Positions 1-9,985 of a stretch of DNA of 45,932 nucleotides are shown here, piece by piece. The DNA is taken from positions 1-45,932 of the forward strand of contig SVPK01000004.1 in NCBI GenBank assembly GCA_015065875.1, read 5' to 3'. A program made the translations under genes and the position numbers. The notes beneath the pieces are model-generated. The model searched no databases. It was not told the origin of the DNA and saw only the letters and a list, made by a program, of their open reading frames with translations. Each line of letters begins with the position of its first letter. The first letter of the stretch is position 1. This DNA is from Oscillospiraceae bacterium (GTDB lineage: Bacteria; Bacillota; Clostridia; Oscillospirales; Acutalibacteraceae).

Positions 1-95
1 TTAAAATCGCCGAAATATATGTAGATAAATACAGGTATTAAAGCGATTCTGATTAAGGAAATTATATTCGGAATCGTTAGTTTTTTGTTTTCCAT
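1..95 (-). CDS. pgsA: CDP-alcohol phosphatidyltransferase (PgsA-like), N-terminal fragment running off the window
   Basis: Minus-strand translation from 95: MENKKLTIPNIISLIRIALIPVFIYIYFGDF, typical of PgsA N-termini; RBS-like GGGGAAG upstream. Too short to appear in the ORF track. Confidence 0.6.
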   Translation of the reverse strand, partial: MENKKLTIPNIISLIRIALIPVFIYIYFGDF

Positions 96-113
96 ATTCT
101 TCCCCTCCAAAAA

Positions 114-815
114 TTAAAAGATGGGATTAAGCCCACATAAAAGTTTTGCAAACATCGAGCCATCAACTGCATCACGAGTAAAGATTAAGAAGCCCGAATC
201 GGTAAACACGATAATCGAAGAAACTATAAGACAGAAAATTGCGGCATATACAATACCCTTTCCGGCTCCCAAAGCAGCTCCTAAAACATGATTTAGAGTT
301 CCAACAATCGATACAGAGAAAAGTTTATTTATCGGAACGGCGACCAATTTAATAATTATCGAAATGATAATGAACAACACTAGGCCAACTATTCCGCTTA
401 TGGCTGCAGAAACAACGGGTTTTACATATTCTTTTGAAATCTCTTGTGCAGTAGAATATGCGGTCTCGGCGGTTGCGTCATCGAGTTTATTATTTAAACC
501 ATCCTTATCAATGCCGAAAAATTTAACATTGGATTCAACGAAACCGGGAACAGCATCCCAAACGGCATCGCTCATATTTTCGGTTGAATCATCAACGCGC
601 TCGGTAATAGCGGCAGAAATTTTGTTTGTAACCGATTTATCGATTGCGGCATCATAAACCGCATCTGCAACTGTAGGACCTAAATTAAAGGCTAAAACAG
701 CCGCCAAAATAAAGCCCGCGAGTTCAATGGCAGTTCTGACAAAACCGCGTTTTGCCGCTAATAGCGCACAAATAACAACAATAGCGACAATGATTATATC
801 AAGTATATATCCCAT
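114..815 (-). CDS. CvpA family membrane protein
   Basis: 233 aa; N-terminal 'ILDIIIVAIVVICALLAAKRGFVRTAIELAGF' matches CvpA architecture; several TM segments. Confidence 0.8.
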   Translation of the reverse strand: MGYILDIIIVAIVVICALLAAKRGFVRTAIELAGFILAAVLAFNLGPTVADAVYDAAIDKSVTNKISAAITERVDDSTENMSDAVWDAVPGFVESNVKFFGIDKDGLNNKLDDATAETAYSTAQEISKEYVKPVVSAAISGIVGLVLFIIISIIIKLVAVPINKLFSVSIVGTLNHVLGAALGAGKGIVYAAIFCLIVSSIIVFTDSGFLIFTRDAVDGSMFAKLLCGLNPIF

Positions 816-824
816 AATTGCCTC

Positions 825-2183
825 CTAGTTGAGATAAATTTTATCAAGGCCAAAATTACCGATAGCGACTACGGCATTATAATCTATTGCAAAAATTCTG
901 CTGTAACCCGATAGGTTTATTTTATTAAAAATATTATCGCCATTCGAATTTAATGTATATAAATAGCCATCACTTAAAACATAAATAATTCCATCATAAT
1001 AGTAAATATCCGATACGGCACCCAAAAATTCAACCTCGGCAACGGTATTACCCGAACTGCCAAAAACTGTTATGGTGTTGTTGGATTTGTTACCCAAAAC
1101 GGCAATATTATTTTCGCCGCAAACACGATACAGATTTAACGAATATGCATTACTATGTTGATTTCTATTGCCGTTTTTCCATGTAACAAAATCAATGGTA
1201 TTATCGGTTACAATAGAAAAATATTTTGACGATAAGGTATTAACCGCACGAACAATTGAATTCTCATAGGTAAATTCATAAATTGGTTGAGCACTGGAAT
1301 ATTTAAATACATAAACCTTTGATTTGAATTTTCCGCCCGAGGTATCGACAGTTGCAACGGCTAGGCGCTCGCCATCATCCGATAACGAAACATCATTAAC
1401 GATTTCGTTTGCAGAATACCAAGTAAACTCAACATCGCCACCACGTTCAATAACCTGAACCTCTGATGCATAGCCCTGCGATTTAGTTGCAATAGCTACC
1501 GTTCCGTTACGGCAAATTTCCGCACAATAAATTTCATTTTTGGTTTTAATCTCATCAACAACCTCTCCGTAGTTATAAACATAAGCGGTTTTACCACCGG
1601 CATCATATATTAGACCTCGTTGAGAGGAGACCGAAAGAACCGGTGAATTAAAATCATGTTGACGAGAAAAGATATGCTTGCCCGAATCCGAATAAATCTC
1701 GGCATGAGTATCGCTTAAGGTATAAATTACCGAACCTATCGAATAGGCATCATATAACTCGCTTCCCGATAAGGTTTTCGGGAATGATCCGCTACCCCAG
1801 GTTCGAATTTCATTTTCGATATATTCAAAGGGTCCTGTAGGTGTTAAAACACAGAAAAGAACAATGCCGAGTATCAAAAGAAAAATTAGCGATAACATAA
1901 TAATTCTTTTTTTCTGGATTTGTCCCTTTTTGCCCTTTAGAAGCCTTAAGCCGTTTGTAGCAAAGGCCGGCAGTTTTCTACTGCTTTTTTTCTTTTCGGA
2001 AGGCTTATGTGTATTTTTTTGCTTTGGAGCACTAAATTTAATGGTGCTTTTTTCTTTCTTTTTATTTTCCCGCTTTGGAACGGTTGAAAAAGAATCAAGC
2101 TTTTTTCCCTTATTTTTTATTTTAGGAGATGAGGCGCTCTTTTTAACGCTTTTTTTCTTATAATCAGCCAAAGTTTTCCTCAT
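825..2183 (-). CDS. DUF5711-like protein: Lys-rich N-terminus, one TM, extracytoplasmic beta-propeller-like domain
   Basis: ORF 825..2249; likely start is the internal Met (MRKTLADYKKKS) at 2183. TM 'IIMLSLIFLLILGIVLFCVL' followed by repeated beta-rich segments. Confidence 0.6.
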   Translation of the reverse strand: MRKTLADYKKKSVKKSASSPKIKNKGKKLDSFSTVPKRENKKKEKSTIKFSAPKQKNTHKPSEKKKSSRKLPAFATNGLRLLKGKKGQIQKKRIIMLSLIFLLILGIVLFCVLTPTGPFEYIENEIRTWGSGSFPKTLSGSELYDAYSIGSVIYTLSDTHAEIYSDSGKHIFSRQHDFNSPVLSVSSQRGLIYDAGGKTAYVYNYGEVVDEIKTKNEIYCAEICRNGTVAIATKSQGYASEVQVIERGGDVEFTWYSANEIVNDVSLSDDGERLAVATVDTSGGKFKSKVYVFKYSSAQPIYEFTYENSIVRAVNTLSSKYFSIVTDNTIDFVTWKNGNRNQHSNAYSLNLYRVCGENNIAVLGNKSNNTITVFGSSGNTVAEVEFLGAVSDIYYYDGIIYVLSDGYLYTLNSNGDNIFNKINLSGYSRIFAIDYNAVVAIGNFGLDKIYLN

Positions 2184-2934
2184 CCCTTTCGTAAAATACT
2201 TTATTGAGATACAATCCGTGCGGCGGAACAGTTTTGCCCGCAAGAGCACGATTTTTTGATTGAATTATTTTGCTAAAATCATCGGGGTTAAGTTTTCCAT
2301 CGGAAACTGCCAGGGCAGTTCCTACCAAGATTCTAACCATATTATATAAAAAGCCATTACCTTCTATTGTAAAGGTATAATCATCACCATCGGCCGAAAA
2401 ACTGCAGTCATAGACGGTTCTAACAGTATCAGTTACGGATTTCCCTGCCGCAGAAAAAGCCTCAAAATCATGGGTTCCGATAACATTTTTGCAAAATTCA
2501 GATATGCGCTCTATATTCAGGCGCTTGGGAACGCGCAAAGAATATTTATCCTTAAACGGGTCGATTACAGGGCTATAATATAGTTTATAAATATAGCGTT
2601 TGCCGAGAGCATCATAGCGTGCATGAAAATTATCATTAACCTCTATGCAATCGATTACCGAAATATCATCGGGCAAACGAACGTTTAGCGCACCAATAAA
2701 GCCGCGGTTATCGATACTTTGATTCCCGGTTGTAAAATGACAGTAAAACTCGTTCGCATGAACACCCGAATCGGTTCGACTACAGCCCGTAACATCAGTT
2801 TTTTCCCCGAGTAAGGAAAATAGTGCTTCGCAAATTTTTTGTTGCACCGAAATACCGTTCGGCTGAACCTGCCAGCCGCAGTAATTTGTTCCATCATAAC
2901 AAATTTTCAGGAGCAACCTTCGCATTTTAATCAC
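2164..2934 (-). CDS. truA: tRNA pseudouridine(38-40) synthase TruA
   Basis: 'YDGTNYCGWQVQPNGISVQQ', 'GCSRTDSGVHA', 'NGFLYNMVRILVGT' motifs. Confidence 0.95.
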   Translation of the reverse strand: MIKMRRLLLKICYDGTNYCGWQVQPNGISVQQKICEALFSLLGEKTDVTGCSRTDSGVHANEFYCHFTTGNQSIDNRGFIGALNVRLPDDISVIDCIEVNDNFHARYDALGKRYIYKLYYSPVIDPFKDKYSLRVPKRLNIERISEFCKNVIGTHDFEAFSAAGKSVTDTVRTVYDCSFSADGDDYTFTIEGNGFLYNMVRILVGTALAVSDGKLNPDDFSKIIQSKNRALAGKTVPPHGLYLNKVFYERDEENFG

Positions 2935-3744
2935 CTAAAAAAGTATATTCAGACCTATAACACCGGCAAAACAAATAATACAAACGAGCAGTGATACATA
3001 GTCGTGAGCTACCAAATGAAGTTGTTTCATTCGTTTTCTGCCTGCGCCGCCCGTATAACAGCGGCATTCCATAGCATCGGCCAAATCATACGCACGACGG
3101 ACCGATGAAATTAAAAGCGGTATAAGAATAGGAATCAAGGCCTTGACTCTATGCAAAAGAGAACCGCTATCCATATCGGCACCGCGAGCCTTTTGAGCAG
3201 ACATAATTTTATCGGTTTCCTCAATTAATGTTGGTATAAAGCGCAGAGCAATTGTTATCATCATTGCCATTACATGAACGGCTTCGCCAAGGCCTATAAA
3301 GCGCAACGGCTTTAAAAGGCGCTCAATGGCATCGGTAAGTGCAGTTGGTGTAGTAGTATAGGTAAGCAAAGAGCTTGCAAGTATTAATATCAAAATGCGC
3401 GAAGACATAAACGCAGCTCTTGCAATACCGCCTGTTGTTATCTTAATTATCCAAACCTCAAATACTACCCTACCCGTATCAACATACAAAGCATTAAGAA
3501 TCGAGGTAAGAATAATAACAATAATTATCGCTTTAATGCTCTTTAGAAATAGCCTTATCGGCACTCGTGACATAACTACAAGCGCAACCGTAAATGCACC
3601 CATAAGCGCTAAAGAAAAAGCATTACCGCAAACGAAAATAAATACGATAAAACTAATTAGCAGCAAAAGCTTTAGTCGCGGGTCAATTTTATGAATTATT
3701 GATTTTGCAGGGAAATACTGACCAAAAGTAACATCTCTAACCAT
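2935..3744 (-). CDS. ecfT: ECF transporter transmembrane protein EcfT
   Basis: 'SIIHKIDPRLKLLLLISFIV', 'QKARGADMDSGSL' and 'ALIPILIPLLISSVRRAYDLADAMECRCY' are EcfT signatures. Confidence 0.92.
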   Translation of the reverse strand: MVRDVTFGQYFPAKSIIHKIDPRLKLLLLISFIVFIFVCGNAFSLALMGAFTVALVVMSRVPIRLFLKSIKAIIIVIILTSILNALYVDTGRVVFEVWIIKITTGGIARAAFMSSRILILILASSLLTYTTTPTALTDAIERLLKPLRFIGLGEAVHVMAMMITIALRFIPTLIEETDKIMSAQKARGADMDSGSLLHRVKALIPILIPLLISSVRRAYDLADAMECRCYTGGAGRKRMKQLHLVAHDYVSLLVCIICFAGVIGLNILF

Positions 3745-4606
3745 TAGCAGTTCCCCCTTTCTTTAATAAAGGAGAAATTGCGGCTATAGCACTCTCTACT
3801 GTATAAATATCATCGGGAACGTTAATTCCGCTATCATGAAGTCGACAGAAAACACGGGTTATCTGCGGAACACTGAGGCCGATTTCTTCTAAAACACGAC
3901 TTTCTTTAAAAACGTTTTCGGGCTTGTCGAACATAAATAACTCGCCCTTATTCATAACCAGGAGTCGGTCGGCCGTTTTTGCCATATCCTCCATACTATG
4001 AGAGACAATGAAAACAAGCGCTCCTGTTAAATCGCGATATTCCTTAATCTTTTCAAGAACCAAATCTCTGCCTGCGGGGTCAAGTCCTGCGGTTGGCTCA
4101 TCGAAAACGATAACCTTTGGCATCATCGCCATAACACCAGCAATGGCAACTCTGCGCTTTTCACCGCCCGAAAGGTCGAACGGAGATTTTTCAAGGAGTT
4201 CATCGCGTATTCCGAGCATTTTGGCGGTTTTAAGAACTCTTTCTTTTATTTCTGCCTCATCAAGTCCCATATTTTTAGGACCAAATGCAATATCCTCAAA
4301 AACAGTATCCTCAAAGAGCTGATATTCGGGATATTGAAAAACAAGGCCAATCTTAAAGCGAATTTTTCTTATTTCCTTGGGGTTAGCCCAAATATCCTCA
4401 CCATCGAGCAAAATTCTGCCCGAATTTGGCTTTAAGAGGCCGTTAAAATGTTGAACCAAGGTTGATTTGCCGGAGCCTGTATGCCCAATTACACCGATTA
4501 TTTCGCCCTTTTCCGCTTGAAAGGATATATCATGAACGGCGCTTTTTTCAAACGGTGTATGCTCACCGTATATATGTGTTAAGTTTTCGACGGTAAGCAT
4601 AGACAT
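3737..4606 (-). CDS. ecfA2: ECF transporter ATPase EcfA2
   Basis: Walker A GHTGSGKST, 'LVFQYPEYQLFEDTVFEDIAFGP', LSGGEKRRVAIAG. Confidence 0.92.
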   Translation of the reverse strand: MSMLTVENLTHIYGEHTPFEKSAVHDISFQAEKGEIIGVIGHTGSGKSTLVQHFNGLLKPNSGRILLDGEDIWANPKEIRKIRFKIGLVFQYPEYQLFEDTVFEDIAFGPKNMGLDEAEIKERVLKTAKMLGIRDELLEKSPFDLSGGEKRRVAIAGVMAMMPKVIVFDEPTAGLDPAGRDLVLEKIKEYRDLTGALVFIVSHSMEDMAKTADRLLVMNKGELFMFDKPENVFKESRVLEEIGLSVPQITRVFCRLHDSGINVPDDIYTVESAIAAISPLLKKGGTANG

Positions 4607-4612
4607 ACGTTT

Positions 4613-5458
4613 TTACACCTCCGATAAAATTCTTTTAAGTTCCTTTTCGCATTCGGAAATTGAAATTATTCCGTCTTTTGCATCAATACCGTTTTGCTTT
4701 AAAAGATAAAGCAACTCGGTTGTTTGCGGAACATCAAGTCCCACAGATTTGATAGTTTTAACATCGGCAAAAACCTCTTTCGGGGCGCCGTCGGCAACTA
4801 TCTCGCCCTTATCCATAACGATAATTCTATCGGCATTTTCCGCCTCTTCCATATAATGTGTTATTAGCAGAATGGTAATGCCTTTTTCTTTATTTAGTCG
4901 ATAAATTGTATCGATAACCTCTTTACGGCCTCGTGGGTCAAGCATTGCTGTCGGTTCATCCAAAACAATACATTCAGGTTCCATAGCGATAATACCTGCA
5001 ATGGCAATTCGCTGCTTCTGTCCGCCTGAAAGCTTATGAGGTGCGTGTTCACGGTAATCATACATATCAACCGCTTTTAGCGCATCATCAACCCTTTTGC
5101 GAATCTCGGCAGGCTCAATTCCTAAATTTTCGGGTCCGAAAGCCACATCCTCTTCAACTATTGTTGCAACAATTTGGTTATCAGGATTTTGAAAAACAAG
5201 ACCAACTCTGCGATGAATCTCATTTTCATGCTCTTCGGATAAGGTGCTCATTCCATCGACCATAATTTCGCCGGAAGCGGGCTTTAGCAATCCTGTTACA
5301 AGCTTTGCAAGGGTTGATTTTCCGCTACCGTTATGTCCCAAAATTACCGTAAAAGAGCCGCGCTCAACCGATAGATTAAGACCATTTAATACGGTTTCGG
5401 AATTATCGTTATCCGTATATTCAAATGTCAGGTCAGATATTTCAATTATGTTATCCAT
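4613..5458 (-). CDS. ecfA1: ECF transporter ATPase EcfA1
   Basis: Walker [10 protein letters not shown], '[29 protein letters not shown]', [13 protein letters not shown]. Confidence 0.92.
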   Translation of the reverse strand: MDNIIEISDLTFEYTDNDNSETVLNGLNLSVERGSFTVILGHNGSGKSTLAKLVTGLLKPASGEIMVDGMSTLSEEHENEIHRRVGLVFQNPDNQIVATIVEEDVAFGPENLGIEPAEIRKRVDDALKAVDMYDYREHAPHKLSGGQKQRIAIAGIIAMEPECIVLDEPTAMLDPRGRKEVIDTIYRLNKEKGITILLITHYMEEAENADRIIVMDKGEIVADGAPKEVFADVKTIKSVGLDVPQTTELLYLLKQNGIDAKDGIISISECEKELKRILSEV

Positions 5459-6326
5459 TTATTTCCTTTATCCAATAGGTAGTATTACCGCAGGGTAAAA
5501 CAATATCGCGATTGGTAACAGGTAAACCGATTTCATCGGTTTTTACCTCACCCGAACGATTTTTAACCACAAGCTGTTTAACCATATAATTAAGAATGGT
5601 TGGCGAAAGGCCGCCTGTATACGAATTTAATAAAAAGAATTCGGCATCATCGCTTAAAATCTCTCCAACCGAACGCAAAAGCTCTGATAAGCTCTGTTCG
5701 AGCTTCCAAACCTCACCATTCGGTCCGCGACCGTAAGAAGGCGGGTCCATAATAATGCCATCATATTTGTTACCGCGACGAATCTCACGTTGAACAAACT
5801 TTAAGCAATCATCAACCAACCAACGAACAGGTCGGTCAGCGAGTCCACAGGCAACGGCATTCTCTTTTGCCCAACCAACCATTCCCTTTGAAGCATCAAC
5901 ATGGGTTACAGCCGCACCTGCCGCCAAAGCGGAAACGGTTGCGCCGCCTGTATAAGCAAAGAGATTTAAAACCTTTAACTCACGGTTAGAGTTTTTAATA
6001 ACATCGGCGCATAAATCCCAGTTTACCGATTGCTCGGGAAACAGGCCCGTATGCTTAAAGCCCATCGGCTTTAGATTAAAGGTTAGCTCTTTAAATTTAA
6101 TTGACCAAACATCAGGAACAGACTTTAACTGCTCCCAATATCCCCCTCCGCTTTGGGAACGATGATATACAGCATGGGCAGAATGCCAACGGCTATCCTT
6201 CTTTTTACCATCCCATATTATCTGCGGGTCAGGGCGTATTAAGATTATATCTCCCCATCGCTCAAGTCGCTCACCACTGACGGCATCGATGAGTTCATAA
6301 TCATTAAAATCCTTACAAAATCTCAT
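5451..6326 (-). CDS. class I SAM-dependent methyltransferase (RlmI/RlmK-like fold)
   Basis: '[19 protein letters not shown]', '[18 protein letters not shown]'. Confidence 0.8.
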   Translation of the reverse strand: MRFCKDFNDYELIDAVSGERLERWGDIILIRPDPQIIWDGKKKDSRWHSAHAVYHRSQSGGGYWEQLKSVPDVWSIKFKELTFNLKPMGFKHTGLFPEQSVNWDLCADVIKNSNRELKVLNLFAYTGGATVSALAAGAAVTHVDASKGMVGWAKENAVACGLADRPVRWLVDDCLKFVQREIRRGNKYDGIIMDPPSYGRGPNGEVWKLEQSLSELLRSVGEILSDDAEFFLLNSYTGGLSPTILNYMVKQLVVKNRSGEVKTDEIGLPVTNRDIVLPCGNTTYWIKEING

Positions 6327-6328
6327 AT

Positions 6329-7363
6329 TTAATCTCCGAAAATCGGTTGTTGTCCCGGAACGGGAATGTTCAAATGATTATATGCGGCAGGAGTTACACA
6401 ACGGCCTCGTGCGGTTCGCATAAGGAAGCCTATCTGCATAAGATATGGCTCATAAACATCCTCAACCGTTACCGCCTCTTCGCCTAAAGCCGCCGCCAAT
6501 GTATCAAGACCAACAGGACCGCCGCCATAGTTATTAATTATGGCGGAAAGCATCTTGCGGTCGAATTCGTCGAGTCCGAGCTCATCAATACCAAAACGGT
6601 CAAGCGCATCACGCGCTACCTGCTCGGTTATAACACCATCATAACGAACCTGTGCAATATCGCGAACACGTTTGAGTAAACGGTTTGCAATTCGAGGTGT
6701 TCCACGAGAGCGAGAAGCAATCTCGATAGCACCATCGCTTTCAATCTCAATTCCCAAAATGCCCGCAGAACGGGTAACAATTTCGGCCAATTCTTCAACC
6801 TTATAAAGTTCTAAACGCAATAAAACACCAAATCTATCGCGAAGCGGTGCGGTTAACTGACCCGAACGTGTTGTAGCGCCGATAAGGGTAAAGGGCTTAA
6901 CATCGAGGCGAATCGAGCGCGCCGCAGCACCTTTACCAAAAACGAAGTCAATCGCGTTATCCTCCATAGCGGGATAAAGAACCTCTTCAACGGTGCTGGG
7001 CAGACGATGAATTTCATCTATAAATAAAACATCGCCTTCCTCAAGACCTGTAAGTAAAGCAACCAGGTCGCCCGGTATCTTAATAGCGGGACCTGATGTT
7101 ATGCGTATATTAACTCCCATCTCGCGAGCAATAATACCTGCGAGAGTTGTTTTTCCGAGTCCGGGAGGGCCATAAAGCAAAACATGGTCGATAGGCTCAC
7201 GTCGGGCACGCGCCGCCTCAATATAGATGCTTAAGTTTTCCTTAACCTGCTCTTGTCCGATATACTCCGATAACGCACGCGGACGAAGCGAAAACTCACT
7301 ATCGTCAACATTGTTAACATACTGCGGAGCAACTATTCGGTTTTCAAAATCAAAATCTTCCAT
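6329..7363 (-). CDS. ruvB: Holliday junction branch migration ATPase RuvB
   Basis: '[20 protein letters not shown]', '[14 protein letters not shown]', 'FIDEIHRL', '[21 protein letters not shown]'. Confidence 0.97.
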   Translation of the reverse strand: MEDFDFENRIVAPQYVNNVDDSEFSLRPRALSEYIGQEQVKENLSIYIEAARARREPIDHVLLYGPPGLGKTTLAGIIAREMGVNIRITSGPAIKIPGDLVALLTGLEEGDVLFIDEIHRLPSTVEEVLYPAMEDNAIDFVFGKGAAARSIRLDVKPFTLIGATTRSGQLTAPLRDRFGVLLRLELYKVEELAEIVTRSAGILGIEIESDGAIEIASRSRGTPRIANRLLKRVRDIAQVRYDGVITEQVARDALDRFGIDELGLDEFDRKMLSAIINNYGGGPVGLDTLAAALGEEAVTVEDVYEPYLMQIGFLMRTARGRCVTPAAYNHLNIPVPGQQPIFGD

Positions 7364-7371
7364 AATAGCAC

Positions 7372-7965
7372 CTACCTTGAAAGAGTCTTAAGGGCTTCAC
7401 GTATCAGCATCTCGGTATTCATTTCGGGGTCGAGTCTGCCAACGGCTAGTGAAGCCTCGCTTCTTGTAAATCCAAGCGAAATCAACGCATCAATAGCATC
7501 CTTGGTATTTGCATGCTCCGATGCAGAAACAATTCCTTGAAGGGCGGGAGCATCGCCCGCTGCCGAGCCAACCTTATCCTTAAGTTCAAGAATAATTCTG
7601 TTTGCAAGCTTGGGGCCAACACCGGAAGCCTTTGAAAGCGATTTTGCATCAGCGCTTGCTATAAAGAGCGAAACCTGCTCGGGAGAAAACTCCGATAAAA
7701 TCGCAATACCTATTTTAGAACCGACACCATTAACCGAGGTTATAAGCTTAAAGCAGGCAAGCTCTGCCTCACTTGCAAAACCATAAAGGTCCAGCGCATC
7801 CTCTCTAACCGAAAGATAGGTATACAAAAAGGCTTCATTTCCGAGTTTTGGGAGAGCACCAAGAGTTTTAAGCGTTGTAAAACAGCGCATACCAACTCCG
7901 CCGCACTCAATAATAACCGACTGCGTATCGGAACCAATAAGTTTTCCTCTTAAAGAAGCTATCAT
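7372..7965 (-). CDS. ruvA: Holliday junction branch migration protein RuvA
   Basis: '[10 protein letters not shown]', '[18 protein letters not shown]', '[16 protein letters not shown]'; directly upstream of ruvB. Confidence 0.95.
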   Translation of the reverse strand: MIASLRGKLIGSDTQSVIIECGGVGMRCFTTLKTLGALPKLGNEAFLYTYLSVREDALDLYGFASEAELACFKLITSVNGVGSKIGIAILSEFSPEQVSLFIASADAKSLSKASGVGPKLANRIILELKDKVGSAAGDAPALQGIVSASEHANTKDAIDALISLGFTRSEASLAVGRLDPEMNTEMLIREALKTLSR

Positions 7966-7971
7966 TCTGTT

Positions 7972-8469
7972 TTACCTCCCAAAATTTAATTTTCCGAGCA
8001 TTGTTGCATTATAGCCATGACAGATTGTTAATGCCAAAGCATCGGCAGTATCATCGGGTTTTGGAACGGATTTTAAGGACAGCATCTGTCTCGTCATTTC
8101 CATAACCTGCGCCTTCTGCGCGCGACCGTAGCCGGTTACCGATTGTTTTACCTGAAGCGGAGTATATTCATAGGCGGGTAAATTTTTCATTTTTGCCGCC
8201 AGCATAATAACGCCACGAGCCTGTGCAACATCAATTGCGGTTGTTGTATTCGTATTAAAGAAAAGCTTTTCAATAGCTAAAGCATCGGGATTATGCTTTT
8301 CTATGATAGAAGTTATGCCCTTAAAAATCATCTCAAGACGGGATGAAAAATCGATTTTTGCAGGGGTTGTAACCGCGCCATATTCAAGGGGAATAAATTT
8401 ATAATTTTCATATTTAACAACACCGTAGCCGATTATGGCATAACCGGGGTCTATTCCCAAAATAATCAC
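7972..8469 (-). CDS. ruvC: crossover junction endodeoxyribonuclease RuvC
   Basis: 'ILGIDPGYAIIGYGVV', 'AIEKLFFNTNTTTAIDVAQARGVI', 'PDDTADALALTICH'. GTG start at 8469 chosen because GGGGGAG lies just upstream; the ORF track extends to 8520. Confidence 0.93.
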   Translation of the reverse strand: MIILGIDPGYAIIGYGVVKYENYKFIPLEYGAVTTPAKIDFSSRLEMIFKGITSIIEKHNPDALAIEKLFFNTNTTTAIDVAQARGVIMLAAKMKNLPAYEYTPLQVKQSVTGYGRAQKAQVMEMTRQMLSLKSVPKPDDTADALALTICHGYNATMLGKLNFGR

Positions 8470-8584
8470 AATACTCCCCCTTTTACTATGAATATAAATA
8501 TTCAATTTAGTATACCACAAACAAATGGTTTGAGCAACAGTTTTTAAGAGAAAATTTTCCTTTTTATCGGCTAAAAATTTTTTG

Positions 8585-8628
8585 TGAGCATTTGCGAGAA
8601 AAAACGAGCATTTGCGAGAAAAAACGAG
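8585..8628. repeat. 20-bp tandem repeat (two full copies plus a partial) with A6 tracts
   Basis: GAGCATTTGCGAGAAAAAAC repeated immediately, then GAG; directly visible. Confidence 0.9.
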
Positions 8629-8686
8629 TTTTTCAAACGACTAACTTTAAAATACTAAATATTTTTTGGAAATTTGCAAAAATATC

Positions 8687-8715
8687 TTGACTTTATGCGG
8701 TTTTCGCCCTATATT
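8687..8715 (+). promoter_or_regulatory. putative sigma-A promoter of potABCD
   Basis: TTGACT (8687-8692), 17-bp spacer, TATATT (8710-8715). Confidence 0.75.
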
Positions 8716-8721
8716 TATAAG

Positions 8722-8898
8722 TATCTATTTAACGCATCTGTGCTTAATGGCGATTTCAAGTATTGGGCCGTAGTTCCTCGGTGTTCCGTGAGAGCTATGA
8801 AAAACCCTTTGCGGGCCCTATACAGAGATATCGCGGGTATCGCGCAGAGCTAATTTTAGCTTTCGCGGCACTTTGTGTCCGCAAAGGGGGATGCTTAA
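8722..8898 (+). promoter_or_regulatory. long structured 5' leader of potA, candidate cis-regulatory RNA
   Basis: About 175 nt between predicted TSS and potA ATG. CCCTTTGCGG (8805-8814) is the exact complement of CCGCAAAGGG (8879-8888), which overlaps the SD AAAGGGGG; competing hairpin GCGGCAC-TTT-GTG(T)CCGC at 8865-8882. Confidence 0.55.
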
Positions 8899-9984
8899 AT
8901 GTCTGACAACAATATTATCATTAATCTCAAAAACATCTTTGTATCGTTCGACGATGAGCCTGTTCTTAAAGGTATTGACCTTTATATCAGGGATAAGGAG
9001 TTTGTAACACTGCTGGGACCCTCGGGTTGCGGTAAGACAACTACTTTACGCATTATTGCCGGTTTCGTTGAACCCGATAACGGGGATGTTTTTTTTGAGG
9101 GCAAAAGAATTAACGATGTTCCCGCATATAAGCGCCAGGTTAATACCATTTTCCAGCGCTATGCCCTTTTCCCTCACCTAAACGTTTATGAAAACGTTGC
9201 TTTCGGTCTCCGAATTAAGAAATGGCCCGAAAAGGATATAAAGGCAAAGGTTAAAGAAATGTTGGCTCTTGTTAACCTATCCGGCTTTGAGCGCAAGAAT
9301 ATCAACCTGCTTTCGGGCGGTCAACAACAGCGCGTTGCCATAGCTCGTGCTCTCGCAAATCAACCGAAGGTTTTATTGCTTGATGAGCCGCTTGCCGCGC
9401 TCGACCTTAAGCTTCGCAAGGAAATGCAGACCGAGCTTAAGAAGATTCAACAAGAGCTTGGTATAACCTTTATTTATGTTACCCACGACCAAGAAGAAGC
9501 TTTAACAATGTCTGATACCGTTGTTGTTATGAATAACGGTGAAATTCAGCAAATCGGAACTCCCGAGGATATCTATAATGAGCCTAAAAATGCTTTTGTG
9601 GCTGATTTTATTGGTGAGTCTAATATAATCGATGGTATTATGGTTAAGGACGAATTGGTTCATTTTAACGGTATCGATTTCCCCTGCGTTGATAAGGGAT
9701 TTGGCGAAAATATTCCGGTTGATGTTGTTATTCGTCCCGAGGATGTAATCGTTTCTTCGCCCGAAAAAGGTCAGGTTAAGGGAACGGTAGAATCCATTAC
9801 CTTCAAGGGTGTCCACTATGAAATCCTTGTAGATATTGGCGACTGCAAATGGCTTATTCATACAACCAAATTTGCAGAGGTTGGAAAACAGGTTGGCCTT
9901 TCGGTTGACCCATTCGATATACACATAATGAACAAGTCATCGGTTCCGCTATATTCCGATGATGCGCCTGCTTCGGAGGAATAA
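8899..9984 (+). CDS. potA: spermidine/putrescine ABC transporter ATP-binding protein PotA
   Basis: '[25 protein letters not shown]', [20 protein letters not shown]-like C-terminus; operon context. Confidence 0.93.
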   Translation: MSDNNIIINLKNIFVSFDDEPVLKGIDLYIRDKEFVTLLGPSGCGKTTTLRIIAGFVEPDNGDVFFEGKRINDVPAYKRQVNTIFQRYALFPHLNVYENVAFGLRIKKWPEKDIKAKVKEMLALVNLSGFERKNINLLSGGQQQRVAIARALANQPKVLLLDEPLAALDLKLRKEMQTELKKIQQELGITFIYVTHDQEEALTMSDTVVVMNNGEIQQIGTPEDIYNEPKNAFVADFIGESNIIDGIMVKDELVHFNGIDFPCVDKGFGENIPVDVVIRPEDVIVSSPEKGQVKGTVESITFKGVHYEILVDIGDCKWLIHTTKFAEVGKQVGLSVDPFDIHIMNKSSVPLYSDDAPASEE

Positions 9985-9985
9985 A

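Noticed and set aside
2935-5458. Vitamin-specific ECF transporter
   Set aside because: No S-component gene is adjacent, so this is most likely the shared (group II) ECF module; substrate cannot be assigned.
8585-8628. CRISPR-like direct repeats
   Set aside because: The copies are immediately tandem with no spacers; only two full units and no cas genes.
8722-8898. Known riboswitch or T-box (ykkC/guanidine-like 'CCGTGAGAG', T-box-like 'GCGGGTATCGCG')
   Set aside because: The defining conserved blocks (for example ACUGGUCCGAGAG for ykkC; a GGUGG-CCGCG T-box sequence) are absent; kept as an unclassified leader pending cmscan.
9502-9924. 140-aa minus ORF antisense to potA, and 10815-11183 antisense to potC
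   Set aside because: Entirely inside well-supported genes with no start signal or motif; treated as spurious.
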